Virus record (IMG/VR): IMGVR_UViG_3300036852_000744
Location: 1 to 23,429 of that record
Length of the DNA: 23,429 nt
From: a virus
Strand: one strand, 5' to 3'
In this document: one piece after another, positions 7,301-15,851 of the stretch
How positions within the stretch are numbered: position 1 is the first letter of the stretch
Layout of the letters: each line of letters opens with the position of its first letter
Translations under genes and position numbers: made by a program
The notes under the pieces: model-generated
The model's database searches: none
The model's input: the letters and a program-made list of their open reading frames with translations, nothing else
Told to the model about the DNA's origin: nothing

Positions 7301-8751
7301 ACTATCCCGGCTTCATCGGTCCCAGCGGTCCGTCGCAGAGTCCGCTCGCCAACTGCGAGCGCACGGTGAACTGGTACGTCGAGCCGAACGACGCGGCCTC
7401 CGGCCGGCCGGCGCTCTATCCGACGCCCGGGCAGTCGGCGTTCGTGACGGTCAGCGACAGCGGCACGCGCGCGCTCTTCACGATGAACGGGCGCACGTTC
7501 GCGGTCGTCGGCAGCTCGTTCGGCGAAGTCTTTTCGGGGGGCACGTTCACCAAATACGGCACGGTCGCCTACAACAGCGCCCTGGCGCAGATCACGGCCA
7601 ACGGCATCAGCGGCAACCAGCTCGGGGTGTCGAGCGGGACGAACTTTTATGCCTTCAACTTGTCGACGAACACGCTCTCCGCGGCGGTGCTGGTCGGCGA
7701 GTCGACACAGATCGGGATGCTCGACGGCTACGGCGTCATCTTCAACCAGACCGCCGGCAAGATCCGCCTCTCGGCCTTGAACGATTTCTCGACGGCCGAT
7801 CCGACGATGTTCGCGCTCCGCTCGAGCGCGCCCGACAACTGGCAGGCGATGCTCGTCAAGGCGCCCGACGTCGTGCTGGTCGGCGAGCAGACCGGGGAAG
7901 TCTGGTACGACGCGGGGACGTCGTCGTTTCCGCTCGCGCCGCGGCCGGGCGTCAAGTTCGAGTACGGCATCGCGGCGACCTGGTCGATCGCGGCCGCCGG
8001 CGATTCGATCCTCTGGCTGTCGCGCAATGCCGACGGCGCCGGCGTCGTCGTGCGGATGCGCGGCTACGTGCCGCAGCCGATCAACAGCTACGCGCTCGAC
8101 ACGGCAATCGCCGAGTACCAGCGGACGGCCACGATCGCCGACGCCGAAGCGCTCGTCTATCAGCGCGCCGGCCACACCTTCTACGTCCTGAAGTTTCCGA
8201 GCGCGAACGCGACCTGGGTCTACGACCTGCGCACGGGGCTCTGGCACGAGCGCGGGACGTGGAACAGAGCCGCGGGCCGGTTCGATGTCTGGGGCCCGCG
8301 CGCGATCACCTACGCCTTCGGCAAGCACCTGGTCGGCGATGCGAGCGGCGTCCTCGCGTACCTCGACGACACGGTCGGCACCGAAGTCGACGGCACGGCG
8401 ATCCGCCGCGTCCGGATTCCGCCGGCGCTCGCGCCCGCGGACGGCGACCGCCTGTTTGTCGATCGGTTCGAGCTCGGGATCGATCCCGGCCTCGGCACCG
8501 CGACCGGGCAGGGCAGCGATCCGGAAGTGATGCTGCGCATCTCGCACGACTTCGGCAAGACGTGGGGCACCGAGCGCCGGGCGAAAGCCGGCAAGCAGGG
8601 CGAGTACGACACGCGCGTCGTCTGGACGCGCTGCGGCAGCAGCCCGCGCGCGTGGGTGCCCGAAATCTCAATCTCCGATCCGATCGTGGCGCGCCTGACC
8701 GGCGCGGCCGTCGACGGGCGCGGCATCGCGCGCGATCGGCGGGCGGCGTAG
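7297..8751 (+). CDS. packaged DNA stabilization protein, P22 gp10-like
   Basis: A 484-aa protein close in length to P22 gp10 (472 aa), which caps the connector together with gp4 and gp26 and keeps packaged DNA inside. The opening (NYPGFIGPSGPSQSPLANCE, then RTVNWYVEPND) and the long run of beta-propeller-like strands (RTFAVVGSSFGEVF, GYGVIFNQTAGKIRLSALND, TWVYDLRTGLWHERGTW) are characteristic of this family. The start is a GTG overlapping the preceding TGA. Order coat, gp4-like, gp10-like agrees with P22. The overall call is by recognition of the family pattern. Confidence 0.8.
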   Translation: MNYPGFIGPSGPSQSPLANCERTVNWYVEPNDAASGRPALYPTPGQSAFVTVSDSGTRALFTMNGRTFAVVGSSFGEVFSGGTFTKYGTVAYNSALAQITANGISGNQLGVSSGTNFYAFNLSTNTLSAAVLVGESTQIGMLDGYGVIFNQTAGKIRLSALNDFSTADPTMFALRSSAPDNWQAMLVKAPDVVLVGEQTGEVWYDAGTSSFPLAPRPGVKFEYGIAATWSIAAAGDSILWLSRNADGAGVVVRMRGYVPQPINSYALDTAIAEYQRTATIADAEALVYQRAGHTFYVLKFPSANATWVYDLRTGLWHERGTWNRAAGRFDVWGPRAITYAFGKHLVGDASGVLAYLDDTVGTEVDGTAIRRVRIPPALAPADGDRLFVDRFELGIDPGLGTATGQGSDPEVMLRISHDFGKTWGTERRAKAGKQGEYDTRVVWTRCGSSPRAWVPEISISDPIVARLTGAAVDGRGIARDRRAA

Positions 8752-9252
8752 ATGAGCCTGATTGCCGCGCCGCCGATCCAAGACTCGCTCGTCGAGACCG
8801 ACGAGACCGACGCGGCGCGCCGCAACCCCTTCTACCTGGCGAAGGGGTGGTTCATCTGGCTGCAGGACTCGATCATCGCGCGCGTCCAGGCCGCGCCGCA
8901 GGTGCTGAAGGTCCTGACGCTGACGAATCAGAACGCGGCGATCGGGGCGACGGCGATCCCGCTCGGCACGGTGACCGCCGGGATCTACCGGATCGCCTGG
9001 TACGCGCGCATCACGACCGTCGACGGCGTGTCGAGCTCGCTGACGGTGACCGCGCGGTGGACCGAAGGCGCCGTCGCGCTGACGCTCAGTGGCGCCGCGA
9101 TCACGGGCGATACGACGACGAGCGTGCAGAGCGGGATCGTCGAGGTGCAGGTCGATGCGAACGCGGCGATCAGCTACTCGACGGCGTACGCGTCGAACAC
9201 GCCCGGGCAGATGAAATACGCGCTGCGCCTCATCGTGGAGCGCGTGTCGTGA
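8752..9252 (+). CDS. hypothetical virion protein, 166 aa
   Basis: The ATG directly follows the gp10-like TAG. The N-terminal 50 aa are charged with a short amphipathic helix (NPFYLAKGWFIWLQDSII), followed by a beta-rich domain (LKVLTLTNQNAAIGATAIPL, IYRIAWYARITTVDGVSSSLTVTARW). This arrangement, a short anchoring helix then a beta-sandwich, is frequent in phage tail-tip or needle-associated proteins. In P22 the next gene is the needle gp26, but gp26 is a coiled coil and this is not, so it is left unassigned. Confidence 0.6.
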   Translation: MSLIAAPPIQDSLVETDETDAARRNPFYLAKGWFIWLQDSIIARVQAAPQVLKVLTLTNQNAAIGATAIPLGTVTAGIYRIAWYARITTVDGVSSSLTVTARWTEGAVALTLSGAAITGDTTTSVQSGIVEVQVDANAAISYSTAYASNTPGQMKYALRLIVERVS

Positions 9253-9623
9253 CGACCCGCGTGCTGCCGCCGGCGGAGTGGAATCGCCTCGCGGAGACGG
9301 AGCTCGGTCCGGCGCTGCCGCATCTCGATCCGGCCAGCGCCACGGTGTTCGTCGTGGAAGACGTGGACGGCGCGATCGTCGGCTGCTGGAGCCTGATCAC
9401 CGTCGCGCATGTGGAAGGGCTCTGGATCGCGCCGGCGCATCGGCGCCGCGGCCGCGTGCTCGTGAAGCTGTGGGCGCTGTTGTGTGAGCTGACCGGCGCG
9501 CGATCGCTCTCGTCGGTGCTGACCGCCGCGGTCAGTCCCGAGGTGACGCGCTTGATCGAATCGCGCGGCGGCGTCGCGTTGCCGCCCGCGTATGCGCTGC
9601 CGGTGCAGCCGTTGAGGAGTTAA
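9249..9623 (+). CDS. GNAT-like acetyltransferase domain protein
   Basis: The GTG start overlaps the previous TGA. The 124-aa product shows the GNAT core: a strand FVVEDVDGAIVGCWSLI (residues 34-50), then VEGLWIAPAHRRRGRVLVKL (55-74), in which R65-x-x-G68 corresponds to motif A (Q/R-x-x-G-x-G/A) that binds the acetyl-CoA pyrophosphate. The last G/A of the motif is valine, so catalytic competence is uncertain. It ends with a C-terminal region like motif B (SPEVTRLIESRGGVALPP). GNAT proteins are encoded in the virion region of several short-tailed phages; the substrate is unknown. Confidence 0.65.
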   Translation: MTTRVLPPAEWNRLAETELGPALPHLDPASATVFVVEDVDGAIVGCWSLITVAHVEGLWIAPAHRRRGRVLVKLWALLCELTGARSLSSVLTAAVSPEVTRLIESRGGVALPPAYALPVQPLRS

Positions 9624-9629
9624 GAAGCG

Positions 9630-10397
9630 ATGCCTGTTTTTGCATTGGCGCCGATGGCGGCCACGGCGTTCTGGGGGGCGGTCGGATCGGGCGCGGTGGC
9701 GGGTGCGCAGATCTACGGCGCGCACAAAGTCTCGTCGTCGAGCGACAAGGCCGCGAAGCTCCAGGTCGACGCCGCGAACCACGCGGCCGAGGTCACCGCG
9801 AAATCCAACGCCGAGGCGCTGGCGTTCCAAAAAGAACAAGCCGCGCGCGATGAAGCGATGGCCGAACAGACGCGTCGCGGCAACTACGACCAGTGGGCCG
9901 CGCGCGAGTCGCGGCTCGGGACCACGCTCGGCGCGATGCTCGGCCTCGGCCCGCGCGACATTCCGGCGTACGTGCCGCTGGCGCCGGGATCGACCGGTCC
10001 CGCGCCTGCGACGGGCGCGTCCGGCGCGAGCGGTGCGTTGCCGCCCGTCCCGAAGGATCTCGCGACCGCGATCGCGGAGGCGAACCGCATCGCCTACAAC
10101 GGCGAGAACAAGCACAACGACCCGAATTACTGGGCGGCGCACTGGGCGAAAGATCCCGGCTACACCTGGCAACGGCTCCTGGGCTGGCAAGCCGGCGGCG
10201 CGGACGTCGCGAAAGCGGGGCCCTACGCCGGCGTCGCGACCGCCGCGCCGGCGCGCACGCCGCCGCCCTCCGGCGCGCCGATGACCGGCCGGCCGCTGAC
10301 GATCGGCAGCTACGCGACGCTCCACCCGCGATCCCCGCTCACGCCCGCGCTCGAGGCGCCGGTGTATCAGCCGCGCACGATCGGCAGCTACTTCTAA
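9630..10397 (+). CDS. putative internal virion / DNA ejection protein A, 255 aa
   Basis: Good Shine-Dalgarno (GAGGAG) before the ATG. The N-terminus is a Gly/Ala-rich hydrophobic segment (about residues 8-30: ATAFWGAVGSGAVAGAQIYG), typical of short-tailed-phage ejection proteins that enter the membrane. It is followed by an Ala-rich coiled coil (residues 38-90), a Pro/Gly linker, a domain with NDPNYWAAHWAKDPGYTW, and a C-terminal segment carrying two copies of a TIGSY motif (LTIGSYATL and RTIGSYF). Together with the next two genes it occupies the place of the P22 ejection genes (gp7, gp20, gp16). Confidence 0.6.
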   Translation: MPVFALAPMAATAFWGAVGSGAVAGAQIYGAHKVSSSSDKAAKLQVDAANHAAEVTAKSNAEALAFQKEQAARDEAMAEQTRRGNYDQWAARESRLGTTLGAMLGLGPRDIPAYVPLAPGSTGPAPATGASGASGALPPVPKDLATAIAEANRIAYNGENKHNDPNYWAAHWAKDPGYTWQRLLGWQAGGADVAKAGPYAGVATAAPARTPPPSGAPMTGRPLTIGSYATLHPRSPLTPALEAPVYQPRTIGSYF

Positions 10398-10420
10398 CGC
10401 TCCAAGGACCGCGAGAGCCC

Positions 10421-11377
10421 ATGTACGATCAGGACACCGACTACAAAGACCTGCCAGAGAACGACCCGGCGTCGTCGACGTCGACCAACTGGTGGGAAGG
10501 CCCGCCGCCGGCCGGCTACACCGGCCCCTGGCCGCCGCCGCTGCCCGAGGGCGCGAGCTACGGCCCGAACTTCGGCCAGATCATCTACGGCACGCCGACG
10601 CCGGTTGATCAACTGCCGGGCGCCACGCCGTCGACGGATCCAACGAAGAGTCCGTACTACCACCCGGAGTACTGGGGCAACACCGCACCGGCGCCGACGG
10701 GTGACGCCGGCGGAGGCGCCGGCACGATCGGCGGGATCCTGTCGCCGTTCACCGGCGCGTTCACGGCGCCGACGCCGCAGTACCCGGTCGTCCCGTCGGG
10801 GATGCCGTACGTCCCGCCGACGCCGGACTTTCATCCGCCGGCCTACACGCCGCCGCCGGCGTTTGCGTACGACGCGTTCGTCGCGCCGACCGCGGCCGAC
10901 GCGCTGACCGATCCGGGCTACGAGTTCGCGCGGAGCGAAGGGCAGCGCGCGCTCGAAGCCAGCAAGGCGGCGCAGGGCACGCTCAACACCGGCGGGACGC
11001 TCAAAGACATCCTCGCCTGGGGCAACAACTACGCGACCACGCGCTACCAGGACGTCTACGGCCGGAAGCGCGACGTGTACGACACGAACCGCGCGAACGC
11101 GGTCGATGTCTACAACCGCAACTACCAGACGCAGTACGCCGACCCGTACCAGATCGCCTACCGAAGCGCGCTCGACCGCTTCGCGCCGCAGCAGATCGCG
11201 TACACCACGCAGGCGGGCGCCGGCCAGACGGCCTACACGACGCAGGCCGCGGCGGGGCAGCGCCAGAACGAGCTCGACTACCGTAACGCCTGGGACCGCT
11301 TCACGTTCGACTACGACAAGTGGCGCGATCAGCGCGACTCGACGTTCAACAAAACGTTCCAGTACGTGACCGCCTGA
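10421..11377 (+). CDS. putative DNA ejection / transfer protein B, 318 aa
   Basis: CCAAGGA lies upstream of the ATG. The N-terminal 150 aa are Pro/Gly/Tyr-rich and disordered-looking. From about residue 160 there is a helical module, DPGYEFARSEGQRALEASKA followed by AQGTLNTGGTLKDILAWG and then NYATTRYQDVYGRKRDVYD, a pattern common in phage internal or ejection proteins (DPGY.FR..EG..ALE.S.AA.G.L..GGTL..L). The C-terminus has near-duplicate units (IAYTTQAGAGQ, TAYTTQAAAGQ) and many spaced tyrosines in a long helix. It probably exits the virion with the genome; that is inference from family and position. Confidence 0.65.
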   Translation: MYDQDTDYKDLPENDPASSTSTNWWEGPPPAGYTGPWPPPLPEGASYGPNFGQIIYGTPTPVDQLPGATPSTDPTKSPYYHPEYWGNTAPAPTGDAGGGAGTIGGILSPFTGAFTAPTPQYPVVPSGMPYVPPTPDFHPPAYTPPPAFAYDAFVAPTAADALTDPGYEFARSEGQRALEASKAAQGTLNTGGTLKDILAWGNNYATTRYQDVYGRKRDVYDTNRANAVDVYNRNYQTQYADPYQIAYRSALDRFAPQQIAYTTQAGAGQTAYTTQAAAGQRQNELDYRNAWDRFTFDYDKWRDQRDSTFNKTFQYVTA

Positions 11378-11385
11378 GGATCTGA

Positions 11386-13305
11386 ATGGCGCCGTTTCAG
11401 TACGACAGCTACCGCAATCCCTACGTCGGCACGATCGGCGATCTGATCCTGCGGCGCGGCGACATTGCCGCGCGCCAGGCGGAGCAGGTCGCCGCGGCAC
11501 AGGCGCGCGCGACGGAGGCCTCCGGCCAGGCGTGGGCGGGCGCGGTGGGGAACATCGCGCAGACCGTCGCCGCGATTCCGCAGCAGATCCAACAGCAGAA
11601 GCGCCAGGGACTCGCGGATGAAGCCGATCGGCTCGCGATCGATCAGCGGCGCCAGCAGCTGACGACCGCGCAGCGCGTCGAACAGACGAAGCAGCGGATC
11701 AATCAGCTCGCGAGCGATCCGGGCATCTTCAATGAGGACGGCACGTTCAACCTGAAGAGCCTCGCGGCGCGCATGTCGACGCCGCCCGACGGCGCCGTCG
11801 GCCCCGTGCAGCCGCCGGATCTGGGCACCATCGCCGGCATCATCGATCCGATCAACAAGAGCCTGGCGGAGGCGCGCACGGCGCGCGTGCAGTGGGAAGA
11901 GCACAAAACGAACACACTCGCCCGGATCGCGTCGACGGCCTTCACGCTCGGCGCACCGAACGAGGCGAATCCGCGGGGCTCGTATCTCGAGCACGCGCAG
12001 CTGGGCCTCGCCGCGGCGCTCAAGAGCGGCCTCATCACGCAGCAGGAAGCGAATTCGTTTCTCGTGCCGATGGTCGAGCGGCCCGAAGCCGTCCCGCACA
12101 TGCTGCAGGCCCTCGCGGGCCGCTCCACCGCCGCGCCGATCAAACTCGGCGAACACGATCGCCTGGTCAATCCGCTGAATCCGACGCAGGTGTTGGTCGG
12201 CGGCACGACGACACTGAAGACGCGCGCGGAGCTCGCCGCCGACGCGGCGAATCCCGAGAGCCCGACGCGCGACCAGTCCAAAAAAGCCCTCGATCTCATG
12301 ACGACGCCGACGTCGAACGAGTGGAAGGACGTGCTGCTGGACGGGAAGCCGGCGAAGGTGTTCGTCGATCCGAAGACGAAGACCGTCACCGATCTCGCGG
12401 GCCGTGTGATCGACACCCCGGAGACGCGCATCACGCCGGTCCCGCCCGCGTCGGTCCAGATCCACAACGCGCAGCAGGCCGGCGCCGCCGGCGACTGGAC
12501 GAAAACCGGTGACGACTTCCTGAAGACGGTCCCCGCGCAGTGGCGGCAGACCGTCAAGAAGATCGCCAACTACGACGAGGACCCGACGAAGGTCGCGTCG
12601 ATGCGCGGCGGCATGCGCGAAACGCTCATGCAGTGGGTCAACCAGGTCAATCCCGCGTACGACGCGTCGCAGTTTACGAATCGCGCACCGACGCGGAAAG
12701 CGTTCACCACCGGCACGCAGGGGCAGCAGATCAACGCCATCAACACCGCGATCGGGCACATCGATCAGATCGTCGGCCTCTCCGCGCAGATGAACAACAG
12801 CTCGTTCACGCCGGGCAACGACGCCTTCAACCGGCTGCGGACGCTGTTCGGATCCGCCAACGTCACGAATTTCGAGACGCTGAAAGAGGCCCTCGCCGGC
12901 GAAGTCGCGAGCGTGTTGAGCAAGAGCGGCGCGACGGTCTCCGGCATTGAAGCCGCGAAGCAGAGCATCAAGAGTTCGGCCTCGCCGCAGCAGCTCGCCG
13001 GCTACGTCCAGACGCTCATCCCGGTGATGGGCTCGAAGCTCGCCGCGTTCGACTACCAGTACCACCAGGCGATGGGCGCCGACGATGCCTTCTCGGCGCT
13101 GTCACCGACCTCGAAGCAGATCCTCGAAAAGCACGGGTTCGATCCGGCGCACCCGGAGATCGGCGGCCCGCGAGACACGAACGCCGTCAGCGTCCCGACG
13201 AACGTCGCCGCCGCGCTGAAGAGCGTCGGCCCCGGGCGGCACACGCTCTCGGACGGCAGCGTGTGGATCGTCAATGCCTCCGGCACCATCACGAAGGTGA
13301 AGTGA
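11386..13305 (+). CDS. putative large DNA ejection protein C, 639 aa
   Basis: The largest gene in the window, 8 bp after the previous stop with a TGAGGA Shine-Dalgarno site. The N-terminus has helices rich in Ala/Gln (RQAEQVAAAQARATEASGQ, QQIQQQKRQGLADEAD), then a middle domain, then a conserved-looking helical module from about residue 430 (TTGTQGQQINAINTAIGHI, LRTLFGSANVTNFETLKEAL, AGEVASVLSKSGATVSGIEA). This last module recurs at the C-terminal half of many phage internal virion proteins. No lysozyme or transglycosylase motif (such as an SLT ESGG) was seen, so it is not a murein-degrading ejection protein by inspection. Confidence 0.65.
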   Translation: MAPFQYDSYRNPYVGTIGDLILRRGDIAARQAEQVAAAQARATEASGQAWAGAVGNIAQTVAAIPQQIQQQKRQGLADEADRLAIDQRRQQLTTAQRVEQTKQRINQLASDPGIFNEDGTFNLKSLAARMSTPPDGAVGPVQPPDLGTIAGIIDPINKSLAEARTARVQWEEHKTNTLARIASTAFTLGAPNEANPRGSYLEHAQLGLAAALKSGLITQQEANSFLVPMVERPEAVPHMLQALAGRSTAAPIKLGEHDRLVNPLNPTQVLVGGTTTLKTRAELAADAANPESPTRDQSKKALDLMTTPTSNEWKDVLLDGKPAKVFVDPKTKTVTDLAGRVIDTPETRITPVPPASVQIHNAQQAGAAGDWTKTGDDFLKTVPAQWRQTVKKIANYDEDPTKVASMRGGMRETLMQWVNQVNPAYDASQFTNRAPTRKAFTTGTQGQQINAINTAIGHIDQIVGLSAQMNNSSFTPGNDAFNRLRTLFGSANVTNFETLKEALAGEVASVLSKSGATVSGIEAAKQSIKSSASPQQLAGYVQTLIPVMGSKLAAFDYQYHQAMGADDAFSALSPTSKQILEKHGFDPAHPEIGGPRDTNAVSVPTNVAAALKSVGPGRHTLSDGSVWIVNASGTITKVK

Positions 13306-13306
13306 C

Positions 13307-14254
13307 GTGGCCGAATCCCAGCTGACCGTCGTCCAGTCCGAACCGCTCGCCGTGGCGGCGTCACAGCCGCTCGGCTCGGAGCGCACGCGCGTCGACACGA
13401 ACACGCTCGGCGTCGATCACGAGCAGCTACAACAGAAGATCGCGAACTGGGCCTCCACGCTCCCGCCCGCGTTGCAGCAACCGGCCGCGCGGATGGGCAC
13501 GTACTACGCCGACGTGTTGGCCTCGCTCGCGGAATTGATGTCCGCGCCGGAGTCGATCGCGACGATGGGCGCGAAGCCGGCGCTGGCCGCAATGGATGCG
13601 ACCGGCGCGGCGATCACGCGGTTGAAGTCGGCGGTCGGTCGGGTGTCGGTGAATCCGGGCGCGGCCGTCGAGCAATTCTCCCTGACGCAGCCGCAGAAGA
13701 TGCTGAAAGCGATCAGCGTCGCCGAGCAGCCCGTCGCGGAGCGCGTGCCCGGCTTCGATCGGTATCTCCCGAATCAGAGCGTGGCGCCGTCGACGCCCGC
13801 GATCGCGCCGCCCGTCGAACCTGTCGCCACGCCGGCGCCTGCTCCGCCGCGATCGCCGCGCTCGGTCAACGACGCGATGGCGGACGCGGTGCGGAAGGCG
13901 CAGGCGCAAGCGAAGGCCGCGCGGGCGGCGAAGAGTGCGGGATCTACTTCACCCGCCGAAACTGCGCGCGGTGGTACAGCGCCTCGAGGTGATCGCCCTG
14001 CCGCCGCAACGCCGGGGGAATCGCCAGCGCCGCCGCCAGCTGCTGAATCGGCAGCGACGCTCCGGCTGACGCCGCCGGAAGCGGCGGTCTACACGCAGCT
14101 CCGCGCGGCGGGCAAGACCGACGCGCAGGCCCGCGAGGCGATCGCGGCGATGCGCAAGCTCGCGGCAAACCTGCCGACCGACGCGGCCGTGCGGCAGACG
14201 GTGAAGGGCCGGAACACGACCGGCAAATGGCCAGGACCAGAAGAGCAGCGATGA
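13307..14254 (+). CDS. hypothetical virion-operon protein with Pro/Ala linkers, 315 aa
   Basis: GTG start 1 bp after the preceding stop; ends with ATGA overlap. An N-terminal helical region (residues 35-110, LQQKIANWASTLPPALQQPA) is followed by a Pro/Ala linker (about 155-185), a basic Ala/Lys helix, a second Pro/Ala/Thr-rich stretch (about 208-248), and a short folded-looking C-terminal domain (LTPPEAAVYTQLRAAGKTDA followed by QAREAIAAMRKLAANLP). The stretch encoded by 13940-14053 has abnormal codon use for this genome (see findings). Function unknown; it might be a virion or assembly protein. Confidence 0.6.
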   Translation: MAESQLTVVQSEPLAVAASQPLGSERTRVDTNTLGVDHEQLQQKIANWASTLPPALQQPAARMGTYYADVLASLAELMSAPESIATMGAKPALAAMDATGAAITRLKSAVGRVSVNPGAAVEQFSLTQPQKMLKAISVAEQPVAERVPGFDRYLPNQSVAPSTPAIAPPVEPVATPAPAPPRSPRSVNDAMADAVRKAQAQAKAARAAKSAGSTSPAETARGGTAPRGDRPAAATPGESPAPPPAAESAATLRLTPPEAAVYTQLRAAGKTDAQAREAIAAMRKLAANLPTDAAVRQTVKGRNTTGKWPGPEEQR

Positions 14255-15489
14255 CGACGACCCCGACCAGGACTCCCAGGACCATGCGCGGCGTGCTCAG
14301 TCTACTGCTGATCGCGCTGTTCGTGCCGACCCTCTTCGGCGCGACCGGCACGCTGATGCCGACGCCGTTTCAAACGTCGTTCGACACCAACGGCAATCCG
14401 GTCAGCGGCGGCTGCGTATGGACATACGCGGCGGGCACGACGACGCCGGCGACGACCTACACCGATTCGGCGCTCACGACGCCGAACACGAACCCGATCG
14501 TGGCGGATTCCGCCGGGCGGTTCGTCGCCTGGCTGTCCGTGGGCACGAGCTACAAGTTCACGTACGAGACGGCGTGCACGGCGCCGGCGCACGGCTCGGT
14601 GCTGCGCACCGTCGACAACGTGCTCGCGGTCCCGGGCAGCAGCAACCCGACGACGGATCTGTCCACCGTCAACGCGCGCTGCACGCTGACGAGCGGGACG
14701 CCGGTCACGACGAGCGACGTCACCGCCGCGACGTCGGTCTACATCGAACCGTACCAAGGCAACCGGATCGCGCTCTACGACGGCGCGAACTGGAATCTGC
14801 GCACGGTCACGGCGACGTCATTCGCGGTGCCGGCGACGACCAGCACGATGTACGACGTGTTCGCGTACGACGCGTCCTCGACGCCGACCTACGAAACCCT
14901 CGCGTGGACGAATGACACGACGCGCGCCACGGCGTTGACGACACAGGACGGCGTGCTCGCGAAGTCCGGCGCGACGACGCGCCGGTACCTGTGTTCGTTC
15001 CGGACAACGACCGTGAGCGGACAGACGGAAGACAGCAAGGTCAAGCGGTATCTCTGGAACTACTACAACCGGGTCGACCGCGCGCTCGTGCGGAAGGAAA
15101 GCACCAACAGCTGGACGACCACATCCCTGACTTTCGAACAAGTCAACGCCTCCGCGGCGAATCAAGTCGACCTCGTGGTCGGCTGGCCGGAAGACACGCT
15201 GACACTCACGGCGGTGCTCGTCGGAGCGGCTACCTCCGATCTGTCGTTTGATACCTCGATCGGGGAAGACTCGACGACCGTAGCGATGACCGATGCGCTG
15301 CAAGGCACCGGCAATGCAACCTCTGGGACTAACACCGGCGCCGCCGTGGCCAGTATCGCGAAGGTGCCAGCGGTGGGGCGCCACTTTTATGCCTGGCTCC
15401 AGGCCACGGCGGGCGGGACGCTGACGATGCGGTCGAACAATTCCAGCGCGCGGGCGCAGTCGGGCATCTCTGGGAGGTATCAGGGCTAA
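14251..15489 (+). CDS. tail fibre protein with N-terminal hydrophobic segment
   Basis: A 412-aa protein whose region after residue 30 carries the common phage tail-fibre opening (PTPFQTSFDTNGNPVSGGCV followed by WTYAAGTTTPATTYTDSAL, then NPIVADSAGRFVAWLSVGTS and YKFTYE). This fold is found at the virion-attachment end of many fibres and is followed by beta-rich receptor-binding regions. The start at 14251 overlaps the previous stop (ATGA). Unusually, residues 12-31 are hydrophobic (MRGVLSLLLIALFVPTLFGA), like a signal peptide or membrane anchor; an internal ATG at 14284 would make this the extreme N-terminus. It probably determines host adsorption. Confidence 0.7.
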   Translation: MTTTPTRTPRTMRGVLSLLLIALFVPTLFGATGTLMPTPFQTSFDTNGNPVSGGCVWTYAAGTTTPATTYTDSALTTPNTNPIVADSAGRFVAWLSVGTSYKFTYETACTAPAHGSVLRTVDNVLAVPGSSNPTTDLSTVNARCTLTSGTPVTTSDVTAATSVYIEPYQGNRIALYDGANWNLRTVTATSFAVPATTSTMYDVFAYDASSTPTYETLAWTNDTTRATALTTQDGVLAKSGATTRRYLCSFRTTTVSGQTEDSKVKRYLWNYYNRVDRALVRKESTNSWTTTSLTFEQVNASAANQVDLVVGWPEDTLTLTAVLVGAATSDLSFDTSIGEDSTTVAMTDALQGTGNATSGTNTGAAVASIAKVPAVGRHFYAWLQATAGGTLTMRSNNSSARAQSGISGRYQG

Positions 15490-15851
15490 TGGCCTTCTCG
15501 ATTCCCGTCGTCTGGGTGGTTGACCGCGCCCTGCGCGATGCGGGCATCCCGATTAGCGGCGCGGCCGTCGGCGACGAACAGGACCGGGCGACGTGGCGCG
15601 TGCACTATCAGCCGAGCGCGACGCCGGCGCAGCGCGCGCAGGGCGATCAGATCCTCGCGACGATCGATCCGCAGGACCCGACGACCGTGCAGAACATCAA
15701 GAACGACCTGTCGACGACGCGCGCGAACGACGAGTTGATCCGCGCGGTCGTGCAGGGCCTGTACGAAGCGATCCCGAACCCGCCCGTCGCCCTCGACACG
15801 CTCGCGAAACTCCGCGCGCGGATTCTCCAGATCTACCGCGGGCTCGTGTAA
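15489..15851 (+). CDS. small tail-associated protein, XkdW-like, 120 aa
   Basis: TAATG coupling to the fibre gene and again to the next gene. The sequence (VDRALRDAGIPISGAAVGDE, then TWRVHYQPSATPAQRAQGDQ and a helical C-terminal part) resembles small tail-associated proteins of the XkdW type that follow fibre genes, in which a short strand-rich part precedes T..Q...AQ.....FD. The likeness is from memory and is modest. It may be a fibre-associated or chaperone protein. Confidence 0.55.
   Translation: MAFSIPVVWVVDRALRDAGIPISGAAVGDEQDRATWRVHYQPSATPAQRAQGDQILATIDPQDPTTVQNIKNDLSTTRANDELIRAVVQGLYEAIPNPPVALDTLAKLRARILQIYRGLV

Noticed and set aside
7147-8547. A 466-aa minus-strand open frame opposite the gp10-like gene.
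   Set aside because: It is antisense to a recognised virion gene, with composition typical of shadow frames in GC-rich DNA.
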